Of a DNA stretch of 14,559 bases, positions 13,671-14,559 are shown in pieces; the stretch's first letter is position 1; each line of letters begins with the position of its first letter. The notes below the pieces were generated by a model, which saw only the letters and a list, made by a program, of their open reading frames with translations, was not told where the DNA came from and ran no database searches. A program made the translations under genes and the position numbers. This DNA comes from Erysipelotrichaceae bacterium (lineage in GTDB: Bacteria; Bacillota_I; Bacilli_A; Erysipelotrichales; Erysipelotrichaceae): positions 1 to 14,559 of the forward strand of contig JAEDOA010000025.1 in assembly GCA_016302195.1 (NCBI GenBank), read 5' to 3'.

Positions 13671-14270
13671 TCAAATTGAATTTCTAATCCAATTGTCAAG
13701 AAACTCCATCTGCTCATTTGTATGGAACCAGTGTTCTCCGTCATTCATTATTGTGAGACTTGCCCCAATTTGTTCTGCAAACTCTGATACGGTTTCTAAG
13801 GAAGTCAAATTATCATTTGCACCATATAAAATGCAGGTTGGAATGTTCCACTTAATCGGGTGCTTCCGTACATAGCACAGGTATTCCCAAGATAATGTTT
13901 CTCCAAAACCCGTAGATATTTCTTTCTTTCTACAAAGTTCTTCTTCCGTAACATTTGACCAAATCATCATATTCGTAATCAATTTTTCCATATTTGAGAT
14001 AGGAGAAATAAATAAGGCTTTGGAAATCTTCTTTTCAGCAAGAGCATGCATCGAGAAAAAAGCCCCTATGCTGTTTGCAACCAAAATGACAGAATTATAT
14101 TCTTTGCTGTGTAAATCGTAGAAATCAGAAAACTCTATTTTAGCTTCCCAAGGATTTTGCGATTTATAGTCAAACCCAATAACATCACTTTCAACAAAGA
14201 GCGTCCGATAATGCTTTGCTTCCTCTGCTGTTCCCCCTTTGCCGTGTACATATATAACTAATTTTTTCAT
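13671..14270 (-). CDS. Small alpha/beta hydrolase
   Basis: This 199-residue protein has the alpha/beta hydrolase layout. It starts MKKLVIYVHGKGG with the oxyanion-type HGKGG at 9-13. The nucleophile elbow is VANSIGA with Ser67, an A-x-S-x-G form rather than the usual G-x-S-x-G. Asp153 (GANDNLTS) and His180 (DGEHWFH) complete a plausible triad. It has no signal peptide and should be cytoplasmic; the substrate is unknown, with an esterase of the YdeN/RBBP9 type the nearest general idea. A good ribosome binding site (AGGGG) lies about 9 bases before the ATG. It is convergent with the marR-degV operon and lies 34 bp downstream of a broken toxin gene on the same strand, so it may share transcription with it. 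Its base composition is slightly above that of the core operon. Confidence 0.8.
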   Translation of the reverse strand: MKKLVIYVHGKGGTAEEAKHYRTLFVESDVIGFDYKSQNPWEAKIEFSDFYDLHSKEYNSVILVANSIGAFFSMHALAEKKISKALFISPISNMEKLITNMMIWSNVTEEELCRKKEISTGFGETLSWEYLCYVRKHPIKWNIPTCILYGANDNLTSLETVSEFAEQIGASLTIMNDGEHWFHTNEQMEFLDNWIRNSI

Positions 14271-14304
14271 TCAATATCCCCTACAAATTCCGATTTGTCG
14301 CAAT

Positions 14305-14559
14305 TTATTTTCCAAACAAATCACTGTGTGTTCCAGTACGGGCCAGCGTGAGCACCAGGACATCATCCTCTGGTGCGGTACACCAGAAGCCGGTCCGGCA
14401 GAATATGGCATTCTCTGTGCCCGGCCCAATCGCCTGTCAGTGCATGATCCCGATTCTTCTTTGGCAGCGTTTTTCCACGGGACAAGCTTCTAATAATGTT
14501 ATCAAGCAGTTCAATATCCAGATGACGCTTCAGTGCCAGCTTATAATCTTTTTTGAACT
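14305..14559 (-). pseudogene. yafQ: YafQ/RelE-type toxin gene, frameshifted and cut by the window edge
   Basis: Read on the minus strand from 14557, the frame gives FKKDYKLALKRHLDIELLDN, then LPKKNRDHALTGDWAGHREC and HILPDRLLVYRTRG, ending at a TGA at 14365-14363. The missing C-terminus continues in another frame as DDVLVLTLARTGTHSDLFGK, with a TAA at 14307-14305. Together these make a YafQ-type toxin, a ribosome-dependent mRNA endonuclease of RelE/ParE fold. One extra base near 14371 explains the break. The lost part holds the family's catalytic C-terminal His (GTHSDLF). Arg in HILPDRLLVY, where relatives usually have Trp, may be a second defect. The N-terminus and any DinJ-like antitoxin would lie beyond 14559. 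G+C is about half, well above the rest of the window, which suggests transfer. Confidence 0.85.

Noticed and set aside
13571..13687. 38-codon plus-strand frame starting with GTG and ending at TAA 13685-13687
   Set aside because: It begins inside the terminator stem, has no ribosome binding site, and overlaps the 3' end of the hydrolase gene. It is more likely chance or a conserved flanking sequence than a gene.
14239..14493. 84-codon plus-strand open frame
   Set aside because: It runs antisense to the toxin relic, whose two minus-strand frames give a recognisable YafQ-type protein. The plus frame has no ribosome binding site and resembles no family I know.

Overview
The window is low-GC DNA (about one third G+C by hand count of sample lines) with AGGAGG-type ribosome binding sites, sigma-A-like promoters and dense same-strand operons. 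This points to a Firmicutes genome. The gene families would fit an anaerobic gut member such as an Erysipelotrichales or Clostridia-type organism, but the sequence does not fix the genus.

Left edge (1-1128): the tail of an unidentified gene and its terminator, then a single ChbG/YdjC-like deacetylase gene with its own terminator. Positions 1129-1383 are a regulatory gap with three TGTAAA boxes at 11-bp spacing, a cre-like site, a strong TTGATT-17-TATAAT promoter, and a 5' leader that can fold.

Centre (1384-12127): one long plus-strand operon. It starts with an L-2-amino-thiazoline-4-carboxylate (ATC) hydrolase-family protein. A complete branched-chain-amino-acid-type ABC importer follows (lipoprotein LivJ, permeases LivH and LivM, ATPases LivG and LivF), with a terminator-like hairpin after livJ. 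Next come two uroporphyrinogen-decarboxylase-superfamily paralogues on either side of a cysteine desulfidase (CyuA), then a D-lactate dehydrogenase-family enzyme behind a 12-bp hairpin, a HAD phosphatase and a GNAT acetyltransferase. The simplest reading is an uptake and breakdown route for a cysteine-related compound: import, opening of a thiazoline or similar ring, conversion of cysteine to pyruvate, ammonia and sulfide, and reduction of the oxo-acid to a D-hydroxyacid. The substrate and the roles of the two UROD-like proteins are not known from sequence.

Right part (12128-13597): a consensus promoter carrying two copies of one 20-bp operator drives a MarR-family regulator and a DegV/FakB-type fatty-acid-binding protein, ending at a strong terminator.

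Right edge (13598-14559): minus-strand accessory DNA with a small alpha/beta hydrolase and, upstream of it, a YafQ/RelE-type toxin gene broken by a frameshift and cut by the window edge. The G+C rise in the toxin relic suggests acquired DNA.
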